NCBI RefSeq assembly: GCF_900100755.1
Contig: NZ_FNCI01000010.1
Coordinates: 54,746-118,745 of the forward strand
Reading direction: 5' to 3'
DNA: 64,000 bases
Source: Onishia taeanensis
GTDB taxonomy: Bacteria > Pseudomonadota > Gammaproteobacteria > Pseudomonadales > Halomonadaceae
Part shown: piece by piece, positions 26,997 to 37,123 of the stretch
Numbering within the stretch: the first letter of the stretch is position 1
Layout: every line of letters begins with the position of its first letter
The notes under the pieces: generated by a model
Told to the model about the DNA's origin: nothing
The model's input: the letters and a program-made list of their open reading frames with translations, nothing else
Database searches by the model: none
Made by a program: the position numbers and the translations under genes

Positions 26997-28958
26997 ATGC
27001 TGATACAGCGTAGGACGTTAGAGCGAGCCCGCCGGGCTCGCCAAGAACAGGCAGGGCGTTTTACGACGCCCCGTGCGAACACCACCCGACTCTGGACAGG
27101 GCTCACCTGCCTGGGGCTTGGGCTCGGCCTTGGGCTAGGCATAGCGTCTACGGCCTGGGCCGAAGCGCCAGCAACCGATGCCGCGGCGGAGCCCCATATC
27201 GAAGCGCAAGGCGCTAGTGGGCAGGGCGCTAATGAACATAGCGCTGATCTAAAGAGCTCTGACGCACAGGACTCTGATGCACAGGACTCTGATGCACAGG
27301 GCTCTGATGCACAGGGCTCTGATGTAAAGAGCGCCGATGCTCAGAGTCCTGATGAGCAAAGCCAAGGTGGCCAGAGCCAGCAATCCCCGCGTCCTGATAC
27401 CGCCACCGGCCAGCCCGGCCCCGGCGATCAGACCAGCATGGCATCATTGGACGCGCTGTATGACCAGGTGACCGACCAGGCCAAGCAGCTCGCTCAGTCC
27501 CCCTACGAAACGCCTGAAGCCCACCTGCCTGACGCCTTGCAGGACATGGATTACGATCGTTACCGACAGATTCGCTTCCGTCCCGATAAGGCCCTGTGGC
27601 GCGACCAGTCTCTCTTCGAGGTGCAACTCTTCCATACCGGTTTTCTCTACGATCACCCGGTAGACATCAACCTGGTCGAGCCGCACGACGACAGCGGCGA
27701 GGTCGAGGTGTCGCCGCTGCCCTTCGATCAAGGCTATTTCCGCTATGACGATGCGGCGGCCCCCATCGGCGAGGCGTTGGCCGAAGCATCCAGCGACGAC
27801 CAGGCCAGCCACGATATCGGCTATGCGGGCTTTCGCCTGCATTACCCGCTCAACCGCGGCGACTACCGTGACGAATTCGTCGTCTTCCTCGGCGCGTCCT
27901 ATTTCCGCCTGGTTGGCCGCGACCAGAGCTACGGCCTATCGGCACGCGGGCTTGCCATCGACACCGCCTCGCCACAGGGCGAGGAATTCCCGGCATTCAC
28001 GGACTTCTGGCTGGTCAAGCCGGCCCCTGATGCCACCCATATCCAGGTGCTGGCACTGCTCGACAGCCCCTCGGTCAGCGGCGCCTACCGCTTCGACATC
28101 ACCCCCGGCGAGTCCAGCACCGTCGATGTCGAAGCACGCCTCTTTGCCCGCGAAGACGTGAAGAAGCTCGGCGTTGCCCCGCTGACCAGCATGTTCTGGC
28201 ATGGCAGCCTCGAGCGCATGCGCGACGATGACTACCGGCCCCGCGTCCATGACTCGAACGGCCTGTCCATGCACACCGCCAAGGGGGAGTGGATCTGGCG
28301 CCCATTGAGCAATCCAACTCAGCTGCATATCTCCTCGCTGCGCGATGACACGCCCCAAGGCTTCGGCCTGGTGCAGCGTCCGCGTGCATTCGACGATTAT
28401 TTGGATATGGAGGCGCGCTATGACCTGCGCCCCAGCCAATGGGTAACGCCACAAGGCGGTGACTGGGGATCCGGTGGTGTGGAACTGGTGGAGATTCCTA
28501 CCGAGAACGAGACCAACGACAATATCATCGCCTACTGGGTGCCCGATGCGCCCTTCAACGCCGGCGAGTCCCGTATCTACCGCTACCGCACCTCGACGTT
28601 CGGCGCCTATCCGCCGAGTCTCGAGCTTGCCGGCGTCGTCCATACCCGCCAGGGCTGGGGAGGCGTACCGGGCCAGGACGATCCTCCGCCGAGGAGTCGG
28701 CGTCACTTCATCGTCGACTTTCGCGGCGGCGAGCTCTCGAGCCTGGATGCCAGCCAGCCCGTGGAAATGACGCTGAGCACCTCCAGCGGCGAGCTCCTTA
28801 CCGAGCAGGTGCAGCCGCTGCCCGACGGCGAGACATGGCGGGCGAGCTTCCGCCTCCAGCCCGACGGCGACAAGCCAGCCGATATGCGGCTATCGCTGAC
28901 CCTGCGCGGCCGGCCGCTGACGGAAACCTGGAACTATGTCTGGTATCCCCAGCGCTAA
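26997..28958 (+). CDS. opgG: Osmoregulated periplasmic glucan biosynthesis protein OpgG
   Basis: A 653-residue periplasmic protein. A long signal peptide (hydrophobic Leu/Gly core 38-50, AWA cleavage near 55) is followed by an unusual repetitive hydrophilic linker (about 60-150) and then the MdoG domain (about 150-652), with motifs such as YRQIRFRPDKALWR and FWLVKPAP. OpgG acts on the glucan backbone to branch or release it. E. coli OpgG is about 511 aa; the excess here is the linker. GGAG lies upstream of ATG 26997. Pairs with opgH just before it. Confidence 0.95.
   Translation: MLIQRRTLERARRARQEQAGRFTTPRANTTRLWTGLTCLGLGLGLGLGIASTAWAEAPATDAAAEPHIEAQGASGQGANEHSADLKSSDAQDSDAQDSDAQGSDAQGSDVKSADAQSPDEQSQGGQSQQSPRPDTATGQPGPGDQTSMASLDALYDQVTDQAKQLAQSPYETPEAHLPDALQDMDYDRYRQIRFRPDKALWRDQSLFEVQLFHTGFLYDHPVDINLVEPHDDSGEVEVSPLPFDQGYFRYDDAAAPIGEALAEASSDDQASHDIGYAGFRLHYPLNRGDYRDEFVVFLGASYFRLVGRDQSYGLSARGLAIDTASPQGEEFPAFTDFWLVKPAPDATHIQVLALLDSPSVSGAYRFDITPGESSTVDVEARLFAREDVKKLGVAPLTSMFWHGSLERMRDDDYRPRVHDSNGLSMHTAKGEWIWRPLSNPTQLHISSLRDDTPQGFGLVQRPRAFDDYLDMEARYDLRPSQWVTPQGGDWGSGGVELVEIPTENETNDNIIAYWVPDAPFNAGESRIYRYRTSTFGAYPPSLELAGVVHTRQGWGGVPGQDDPPPRSRRHFIVDFRGGELSSLDASQPVEMTLSTSSGELLTEQVQPLPDGETWRASFRLQPDGDKPADMRLSLTLRGRPLTETWNYVWYPQR
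27243..27362 (+). repeat. Eight tandem 15-bp units inside opgG
   Basis: Units begin at 27243 and recur every 15 bases to 27362. The four central units (27258-27317) differ by only one or two bases each and encode repeated SDAQ(D/G) pentapeptides; outer units are more diverged. The repeat lies in the linker between signal peptide and catalytic domain, so copy-number change would alter only spacer length. Confidence 0.9.
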
Positions 28959-28986
28959 TCGCGCTCGGGGCGGCACCATTAGCCTT

Positions 28987-30066
28987 CTAGCCTTCGCCGA
29001 GCGCCACGGCGAAGGCTTTGGCTGCGCTGTGCCAATCCTGCTGCTGGCGCCTGGCTTCCACCGCCCCTCGGCTTAACTGGGCCCGCAGCTCGCCGTCTTC
29101 GAGCCAGCCACGCATTGCAGATGCCAGGGCCTGGGCATCGCCCGGCTCCACGGCCACACCCGCGCCCTCGGGCAGGGTATGGCGCAATGCGCCGCCGGTG
29201 GTGGTAATCACGGGCAAGCCCCGAGCCAGCGCTTCGGTCACCACCATACCGTAGCCTTCGTAGTAGGACGGCAGCACGAAAAGATCCGCCTCTGCGTAGT
29301 ATGCGGAAAGCGCCTCAGGCGAGCGGGTGCCCAGCAAGCAAACCCGTTCACCTAGCCCTTTTTCCTCGATCATTGTCTCGATTCGACTCGCGTGATCGGG
29401 ATCGAGATCCAAGCCGCCGATGCAATCGCACTGCCAATCGAAATCCGAAAGCTCGGAGAGCGCCTCGATCAGCACCCCATATCCCTTGCGGGGTGTCAGG
29501 CTCGCCACGCAAAGCAGCCGCGTTGGCTCAGTGCCCTCGACGTGGCGTTCGACGCTGTTCGCCAGTGGCGCCGGCGTGACGCCCGGCTCGACCACGTGAA
29601 TTCGTGATGGCAGCACACCGAAACCGGCAAGTCGTTCGGCAGTGAAGAGACTGGTGGCGATGACCCGGTGCATCGACCTTAGCGCCAGCGTCTCGCTAAA
29701 CAAAAAGCCTTCCCGCTGGCTCTCGCTCAGGCCGGTCTCGTCGGCCTGCGGATGATGCATCAGGGCGGTGAGCTCGAGCCGATCGGCATGACGCGCGACG
29801 ACCTCGGGAAGTCCGGCCATCACCATGGCATCGAGCACCACCCGAGCGCCCTCGGGCTGTCGGCTCAGGGCGTGCTCTAGACTCTCGTTTGCCTGCTGAT
29901 CGGGGGTTGGAAAGCGCCCGGCGAGCCCCTCGACCTCGACATCCCAATCGCGTTGACGCAGCGCTTCGGCGATACGGGCATCATAGACATGGCTGCCGGT
30001 ACGCTGCTCAGGGTCGCCGGCAACCAGCAGGGTCAAGTCGGGGGGGCGGGAAGTGGCTGACATCAT
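28987..30066 (-). CDS. Glycosyltransferase, GT4 family
   Basis: A 359-residue GT-B protein. The C-terminal nucleotide-sugar domain shows LLCVASLTPRKGYGVLIEAL near residue 180 and the family E-x7-E motif in VLPSYYEGYGMVVTEAL near 265. The acceptor and sugar donor are unknown. ATG 30066 has AGGA eight bases upstream; in-frame ATGs at 30075 and 30108 lack this. It is divergent from the tenA riboswitch and convergent with opgG, so no operon context is available. Confidence 0.88.
   Translation of the reverse strand: MMSATSRPPDLTLLVAGDPEQRTGSHVYDARIAEALRQRDWDVEVEGLAGRFPTPDQQANESLEHALSRQPEGARVVLDAMVMAGLPEVVARHADRLELTALMHHPQADETGLSESQREGFLFSETLALRSMHRVIATSLFTAERLAGFGVLPSRIHVVEPGVTPAPLANSVERHVEGTEPTRLLCVASLTPRKGYGVLIEALSELSDFDWQCDCIGGLDLDPDHASRIETMIEEKGLGERVCLLGTRSPEALSAYYAEADLFVLPSYYEGYGMVVTEALARGLPVITTTGGALRHTLPEGAGVAVEPGDAQALASAMRGWLEDGELRAQLSRGAVEARRQQQDWHSAAKAFAVALGEG
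28989..29017 (+). terminator. Hairpin at the 3' ends of opgG and the convergent glycosyltransferase gene
   Basis: An 11-bp perfect stem (28989-28999 with 29007-29017) with a seven-base loop, followed on the plus strand by TTGG only. It overlaps the last codons and stop of the minus-strand glycosyltransferase. Position suits termination of opgG, but the T-run is weak. Confidence 0.45.
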
Positions 30067-30170
30067 CCGTGACATCCTCATTTCATTAAAAGAATCGTGA
30101 TGCGGCATCAGGCGCGATCAGGGCCCAGGCTGGCGAGGAAATAGCAAACTGCTAGACTGTCGCCACTCGC

Positions 30171-30274
30171 TTTACGGGGTGCTGGTGATACCGGCCGAAA
30201 CCGCCCAACGCCATGGCAGTGCAGGCGACAGGGGGCCCGTTTAACCTGATCCGGATTACGAACATCACCGGAGG
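30171..30274 (+). promoter_or_regulatory. TPP riboswitch (THI element) upstream of tenA
   Basis: The core is recognisable: GGGGTGCTGG at 30176, a matching CCGGCC arm, and the 3' THI-box AACCTGATCCGGATTACGAACATCACCGG (given here only as its known parts: AACCTGATC at 30243-30251 and CACCGG at 30266-30271). The usual CTGAGA is CCGAAA. The ribosome binding site GGAGG at 30270-30274 lies at the aptamer's 3' edge, so ligand binding could mask it directly and stop translation of tenA. Confidence 0.85.
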
Positions 30275-30278
30275 CCAG

Positions 30279-30947
30279 ATGGGCTACTGCTTCAAGGATC
30301 TCACCGCCACCTGCCAAGAGGACTGGCGCCGCTATATCGAGCACGATTTCGTGCGCGCGCTAGGCACCGGCACTCTCGATCAAAACGCCTTTCGCTGCTA
30401 TCTACAACAAGACTACCTGTTCCTCATTCACTTTGCCCGTGCCTACGCCCTGGCGGCCTACAAGAGCCGGACCCTGAGCGACCTGCGCCAGGCCAAGGCG
30501 GGGCTTTCAACCATTCTGGATACCGAGCTGGAGCTCCATATCGGTTTCTGCCGTGAATGGGGCATTTCGGAGACCGATCTGGCCGCATTGCCCGAGGCCC
30601 GCGAGACCCTGGCTTATACCCGCTATGTGCTCGAGGCCGGCCACCGCGGCGACCTTCTGGACCTGCACGTGGCCTTGGCTCCCTGCCTGATCGGCTACGC
30701 TGAAATCGCCGCCTGGCTCAATGAGCAGCCCACCACGGTGCGTGGCGCGGCCAACCCTTTCGATGCCTGGATCACCCTCTACGAAGGCCCCGAGTTCCAG
30801 CAGGCCATGTTGGATGAGATAGCCTGGCTCGATGCGCGCCTGGCGGAGGTCGGGCCACGACGCTTCCAGGAATTGAGCCAGACCTTCAGCGAAGCCACGC
30901 GACTGGAGGTCGACTTCTGGCAGATGGGGCTCGATCAGCGCGGCTAA
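30279..30947 (+). CDS. tenA: Thiaminase II / aminopyrimidine aminohydrolase TenA
   Basis: A 222-residue all-helical protein of the TenA family. The catalytic Cys136 (in ALAPCLIGYAEI) and D46 (YLQQDYLFL) match the aminopyrimidine-binding pocket. The enzyme salvages the pyrimidine half of degraded thiamin by producing 4-amino-5-hydroxymethyl-2-methylpyrimidine. The start is ATG 30279, five bases from GGAGG; the frame also runs upstream into the riboswitch. thiC follows with its own riboswitch, so synthesis and salvage of the same pyrimidine are both controlled by TPP. Confidence 0.93.
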   Translation: MGYCFKDLTATCQEDWRRYIEHDFVRALGTGTLDQNAFRCYLQQDYLFLIHFARAYALAAYKSRTLSDLRQAKAGLSTILDTELELHIGFCREWGISETDLAALPEARETLAYTRYVLEAGHRGDLLDLHVALAPCLIGYAEIAAWLNEQPTTVRGAANPFDAWITLYEGPEFQQAMLDEIAWLDARLAEVGPRRFQELSQTFSEATRLEVDFWQMGLDQRG

Positions 30948-31020
30948 GCCCACTCTCGGCCGCTTGACCCCTCACCGCCCCTGGCCCAGACTGCTCCCTG
31001 CGCGCCTTGGGCGCGCAACG

Positions 31021-33139
<2,119 letters not shown>

Positions 33140-33165
33140 AAAGCATCCACGCGCAACCCGAGAAA

Positions 33166-33197
33166 AGGCCCCGCCATGTGCGTCATCGGCGGGGCCT
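33166..33197 (-). terminator. Rho-independent terminator, leftward
   Basis: A perfect 10-bp GC stem (33166-33175 with 33188-33197). On the minus strand it is followed by TTTTCT, so it suits termination of the CBS/BON gene; on the plus strand thiC would get a hairpin without T-run. Confidence 0.65.
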
Positions 33198-33247
33198 GAC
33201 TGTCGCGCTGGCGCCATGCCGCTGGTTCAAGCAAGCGTCGGCCGGCA

Positions 33248-33330
33248 TCAGAAAAGATAGCTGGCACCGAAGCCGGAGCCGGCGAAGAAGACATTGCCTT
33301 CACCGAGATAGCCCCCATGCGCGAAAGACA
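33248..33330 (-). pseudogene. Remnant of the C-terminus of an outer-membrane beta-barrel protein (tentative)
   Basis: On the minus strand an open frame ends in ...FFAGSGFGASYLF and a TGA at 33248-33250. Alternating hydrophobic/small residues and a terminal Phe are the mark of the last strand of outer-membrane barrels. Only about 27 codons remain; upstream the frame runs straight into the end of the CBS gene with no start. It looks like the residue of a deletion. The parent family is not recognised. Confidence 0.35.
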
Positions 33331-34014
33331 CTAAAAGGCGCCAAACCCCTGCGGCATACGGCTCATATTATTCTCAACCCGTTTGACGCCGGGCTGACTC
33401 TCGGCGGCCAGCTGTACGGCCTTCATCTCCTCATCGCTGGCAACCAGGCCCCACAATTCGACGACACCGTCCTTGACGATAACGTTAACGCGCACGCTGT
33501 TGAGCTTTTCCTCGATCTCCTTGCTGAGCGCCTCACGCAGGCTGCGGTCATCGACACTACCCTCACCGTCTGGTGGGGTGATAGCCAGGCCTTGCAGCAG
33601 ATTAGAGCGACTGACGATACCGACCAACTTGCCGTTCCGGGTCACCGGTACGCGTTTGATATGGCGCTTCTCGAGCAGCCGGGCAATTTCGGCGACGCTG
33701 GCGTCTTCCTCCACGTCGACCACCGGATGAGACATGATGTCGCGTGCCGCATGGCCGTGTGTCTTGATGTAGCTGGCCGCCGTTTCCGGTCCTGAGGACA
33801 GTAGCGCCAGCCACCACGGCGTGGGCTTCTCGGCTTGGTTCTCGGCGCGCCCCATCAGGTCGCCTTCACTGACCATACCCAGCAGGTGCTGGTCACCATC
33901 GACCACGGGTACCGCACTGATGCGGTGATCCAGCAGCAGGCGGGCAATCTCCTGAACACCGGTTTCGGGGGAAACGCTGATAACCGTCGGCGTCATGACA
34001 TCCACAGCACGCAT
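33331..34014 (-). CDS. CBS-domain pair plus BON domain protein
   Basis: A 227-residue protein. Two CBS domains (about 1-60 and 90-150) are joined by a tryptophan-containing linker, and a C-terminal BON domain (about 160-225) follows. CBS pairs bind adenine nucleotides and sense energy state; BON domains associate with membranes or lipids. This domain order recurs in many Proteobacteria, but the role is unknown. ATG 34014 has AGGAGG seven bases upstream. Confidence 0.92.
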   Translation of the reverse strand: MRAVDVMTPTVISVSPETGVQEIARLLLDHRISAVPVVDGDQHLLGMVSEGDLMGRAENQAEKPTPWWLALLSSGPETAASYIKTHGHAARDIMSHPVVDVEEDASVAEIARLLEKRHIKRVPVTRNGKLVGIVSRSNLLQGLAITPPDGEGSVDDRSLREALSKEIEEKLNSVRVNVIVKDGVVELWGLVASDEEMKAVQLAAESQPGVKRVENNMSRMPQGFGAF

Positions 34015-34461
34015 GGCACATCCTCCTGATGAATGCTGATCGCACAAAGTAGCCTGGCAAGCCTCGCCCTCGGCACTGCATGGATGCGGCTTGCGCAAGA
34101 GGGATTATTTTGCCAAGGCCTATTTAAACTCTAGTGCCGGCCTGAGATAGCCACAAGGTAGGATGGCGACATGCCGCCTCCTTCCCATGCTTCAGTAGCG
34201 CTCAGGCCATGGCCGTCAAATAGCGACTCGGTGGCTCGCCTAGGGTTGGGGTTAGCGTTGGGGTTGGCACCGCCAAGCACACTCCCTGAATGAGTGAGCC
34301 TTAGCCGCCAAACATATCGAAGGGCCAACGCAGGAACAGGACGATTGCCCTGCCTGCATCCGGGTGTCGTTAGCTCTGAGTCTGCAAGTCGATAGTCGTG
34401 GGCCGCGTATCACCGCTTCTGTGGCGTAGATATGGCGTAGACACGCGGCCCACTGGCTACG
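34015..34461. other. Intergenic region; short TTGGGGTT-type direct repeat only
   Basis: No supported gene in 447 bp. Around 34243-34267 the segment GTTGGGGTTAGC is followed by GTTGGGGTTGGC, a 12-bp imperfect direct repeat. The part next to 34014 carries the promoter of the CBS/BON gene. Nothing else was recognised. Confidence 0.5.
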
Positions 34462-35073
34462 TCAGCTTCCAAGCAGCGTCAGGATGATGCGCTCCCCGTA
34501 GCCCCATAGCAGGACCGTTAGGCCCAGCAGCACCTCGAGCAACAGCACCCCGATGCCGAGGGTGGAACTCGAAACGATGAAACCTTCCTCGCGGCTAATG
34601 CCGAGAAAGGCCGGAATACCCAGATAAAGCAGATAGGCGGTGTAGCAAAGGCCAAGCACACCGGCCAGCAGGCACAACCAAACAATGGGATAGACGGCCA
34701 CCAGGCCGCTGAGGAACATCGGCGTGGCCACATAGCCAGCGAACACGATGCACTCACTCTGTTTAGGCGGCTTGTCCGTGAAACGCTTGGCCATGGCGCG
34801 AATCACCTTGCCCACCACATACACCGCCGCCAGCATCACCAGATAGAAGACGATGCCCGCACCCAAGGCATCCAGGTAGCTAAGCTGTATTGTGGTCTCG
34901 CCGCCTAGCCCCCACCCCACCTGGGTGGTGCCGATATAGGAGCAAACGACCGGAATGGCGGCCAGCAGCAGCACGTGATGCTCGTAGAGGTGGGTAAGCG
35001 TCTCCCGCTCGCCCTTGATCTGTTTCCATTCGCGTTGCGGATGGGCCATCAGGCCCCAGACATGCGTCAGCAT
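34462..35073 (-). CDS. Yip1-domain integral membrane protein
   Basis: A 203-residue protein with a soluble N-terminal segment (MLTHVWGLMAHPQREWKQI) followed by five to six transmembrane helices. The pattern, including WGLxxxPxxxWxxI before the first helix, is that of bacterial Yip1-domain proteins. Their role in bacteria is unknown. It is in the same direction as cyoABCDE but beyond a hairpin, so probably separate. Confidence 0.85.
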   Translation of the reverse strand: MLTHVWGLMAHPQREWKQIKGERETLTHLYEHHVLLLAAIPVVCSYIGTTQVGWGLGGETTIQLSYLDALGAGIVFYLVMLAAVYVVGKVIRAMAKRFTDKPPKQSECIVFAGYVATPMFLSGLVAVYPIVWLCLLAGVLGLCYTAYLLYLGIPAFLGISREEGFIVSSSTLGIGVLLLEVLLGLTVLLWGYGERIILTLLGS

Positions 35074-35173
35074 CCGGATACCTCCATCTATCAGCAGGAG
35101 AGATCGTCACGAACCGACCCCAAGCACACACATGAAGTGTGCCTTATCAACAGTATAGTCAGAAGGAAGGGGG

Positions 35174-35211
35174 AAGCGTCGACGACGGTTATCACCGTCG
35201 TCTCAACGCTT
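35174..35211 (-). terminator. Hairpin downstream of cyoE
   Basis: AAGCGT (35174-35179) and GACGACGGT (35181-35189) pair with ACCGTCGTC (35194-35202) and ACGCTT (35206-35211), a 15-bp stem with a small bulge and a four-base loop. The stem is stable; the downstream tract on the minus strand is CCCCCTTCC rather than T-rich, so efficiency is unsure. Confidence 0.55.
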
Positions 35212-35261
35212 TGGGTTTTTCAGAGAGTTCAGAGAGAGCTCAGAAAGAGCCCTGGGTAAGA

Positions 35262-36149
35262 TCAGCGCAGCGAGGTCCACAGGAGCGGCGCATTGGGAAG
35301 GGCGGCATCCAATGACATCATCAGGCTCAGCGCCGTGATGGTGAGAATGGAAAAGCCGAACACGCTCTTCGCCCAACGTTCCTCATCCTTGGCACCATAG
35401 CCCTTGCACGCTAGGTACAGCCAATAGACACCCATACCGAGAGCAACGATAAAGTAGCCGGGGCCGGCATAGCCAGCGATGCTCAGCGCCAGGGTCGCCG
35501 GAATGAACGCCAGGATATAGCCGAGGATGTGATGCTTGGCACGGTGAATGCCCCGCACCACCGGCAACACCGGAATCGATGCCGCGCGGTAGTCTTCCAG
35601 ACGGAAGATGGCTATCGCATAGGAATGCGGCATCTGCCACAGGCAGAAGATGGTCAGCAGCGTCATGGCACCGGTATCGAAGGTGCCGCTGACGGCACAA
35701 TAGCCAACCACCGGCGGAATGGCCCCAGAGAGGCTACCGACCAGGGTGCCGTACTCGGAATGACGCTTCATCCACAGGCTGTAGACGACGACATAGATAA
35801 CGAAGCCGAAGGTGGCCAGCCCAACCGTCAAGGCGTTGGTGCCTAGAGCCAACAGAGCAAAGCCAGCAAGCCCCAGCGCTGTGGCGAACCACAGCGTAGC
35901 ACCAGCGGTGACCCGCCCCTGTACCAGCGGGCGGTTCTGGGTGCGCCGCATCACGCGATCGATATCTTGATCGATGACGTTGTTGAAGGCACATCCAGAC
36001 GCAATCACCAGCGCCAACCCCACCACGGCGGAGAGAAACAGCGGCAGGTCGAACCCGCCCTGGGCGGCTAGGAAGTAGCCGCCCAGAACGGAGATCAAAT
36101 TACCGCCGATGATCCCCGGCTTGGTGAGTGTCAGGTAGTCCTTGAGCAT
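35262..36149 (-). CDS. cyoE: Protoheme IX farnesyltransferase CyoE
   Basis: A 295-residue UbiA-family prenyltransferase with about eight to nine transmembrane helices. N-x3-D-x2-D ([20 protein letters not shown]) near residue 65 is the farnesyl-diphosphate binding motif. It makes heme O for the oxidase encoded upstream. ATG 36149 starts [12 protein letters not shown], matching E. coli CyoE; the frame continues upstream to 36203, overlapping cyoD, which is less likely. Twelve bases separate it from cyoD. Confidence 0.96.
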   Translation of the reverse strand: MLKDYLTLTKPGIIGGNLISVLGGYFLAAQGGFDLPLFLSAVVGLALVIASGCAFNNVIDQDIDRVMRRTQNRPLVQGRVTAGATLWFATALGLAGFALLALGTNALTVGLATFGFVIYVVVYSLWMKRHSEYGTLVGSLSGAIPPVVGYCAVSGTFDTGAMTLLTIFCLWQMPHSYAIAIFRLEDYRAASIPVLPVVRGIHRAKHHILGYILAFIPATLALSIAGYAGPGYFIVALGMGVYWLYLACKGYGAKDEERWAKSVFGFSILTITALSLMMSLDAALPNAPLLWTSLR

Positions 36150-36160
36150 GGAAGGCTGCG

Positions 36161-36490
36161 TTATCCGATCATCATGTTGAGGTTTAGATGATGCATGATC
36201 CACAGAGAACCTCCGATGACTAGGACCAGAATCGCCACAGCGAAGACGAACGACGTCAGGTTCCAGCCTTCGTCAGTCTTTGAGCTCATATGCATGAAGA
36301 GCACCAACTGAACCAGCACCTGCAGCACCGCTGTCACGGTGATCACGCCGACCATCGCCCCAGTGCTGAAGTCGCCGCTCATCACGACCCCGAAGGGTAT
36401 GACGGTCAGTACGATGGACAGGATCAGCCCAGTCACATAGGACTTGACGCTGCCATGGCTGTTGTCGTGAGACGTGTGTGAGCCACTCAT
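36161..36490 (-). CDS. cyoD: Cytochrome bo3 ubiquinol oxidase subunit IV CyoD
   Basis: A 109-residue protein with three transmembrane helices and the family segment [13 protein letters not shown]. Subunit IV stabilises assembly of the oxidase. The N-terminus holds several His and Ser residues. The gene starts one base after cyoC ends. Confidence 0.95.
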   Translation of the reverse strand: MSGSHTSHDNSHGSVKSYVTGLILSIVLTVIPFGVVMSGDFSTGAMVGVITVTAVLQVLVQLVLFMHMSSKTDEGWNLTSFVFAVAILVLVIGGSLWIMHHLNLNMMIG

Positions 36491-36491
36491 A

Positions 36492-37121
36492 TCACAGGAC
36501 TCCCATCAGGTAGACGAAGGAGAATACGCAGATCCAGACGATGTCCAGGAAGTGCCAGAACAGGCTCAAGCACATGATCCGCGGACGGGTAACGTCGGTC
36601 AGGCCCTGCTTCTTGAGCTGAACCAACATCACCAGGATCCAGATCAGGCCGAAGGTCACGTGCAGGCCGTGGGTGCCGACCAGCGTGAAGAACGCCGACA
36701 GGAAGGCACTGCGGTCCGGACCGAAACCTTCATTGATCAGGTGATGGAATTCGTAGACTTCCATCGCGACGAACGCAGCACCCAGCGCGAAGGTGATCCA
36801 CAGCCAACGACTGACCTTGGCCGTCTGGTTGGCATTCATCGCCAGCACGGCCATGCCGTAGGTAAAGCTCGAGAACAACAGCAGGAAGGTCTCGACCAGC
36901 ACGAACGGCAGCTCAAAGATCTCATCCGGGGTGGGACCACCCGCCGTGCCCGTGAGGAGCACAGCGTAGGTGGCGAACAGTGACCCGAAGATCACCAAGT
37001 CGCTCATCAGATAGACCCAGAAACCGAACAGCTTAGTGCCGGCGGTATCGTGATGATCGTCGTGGTGATCGTGGTCATGCCCGTGGGCATGACCTTGGTT
37101 GCTAAGAGTATCGGTTGCCAT
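36492..37121 (-). CDS. cyoC: Cytochrome bo3 ubiquinol oxidase subunit III CyoC
   Basis: A 209-residue heme-copper oxidase subunit III with five transmembrane helices ([22 protein letters not shown] is the first). An extended His/Asp-rich N-terminus (roughly residues 10-28) could bind metal; E. coli CyoC has a shorter His-rich start. Two bases separate it from cyoB. Confidence 0.95.
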   Translation of the reverse strand: MATDTLSNQGHAHGHDHDHHDDHHDTAGTKLFGFWVYLMSDLVIFGSLFATYAVLLTGTAGGPTPDEIFELPFVLVETFLLLFSSFTYGMAVLAMNANQTAKVSRWLWITFALGAAFVAMEVYEFHHLINEGFGPDRSAFLSAFFTLVGTHGLHVTFGLIWILVMLVQLKKQGLTDVTRPRIMCLSLFWHFLDIVWICVFSFVYLMGVL

Positions 37122-37123
37122 GA

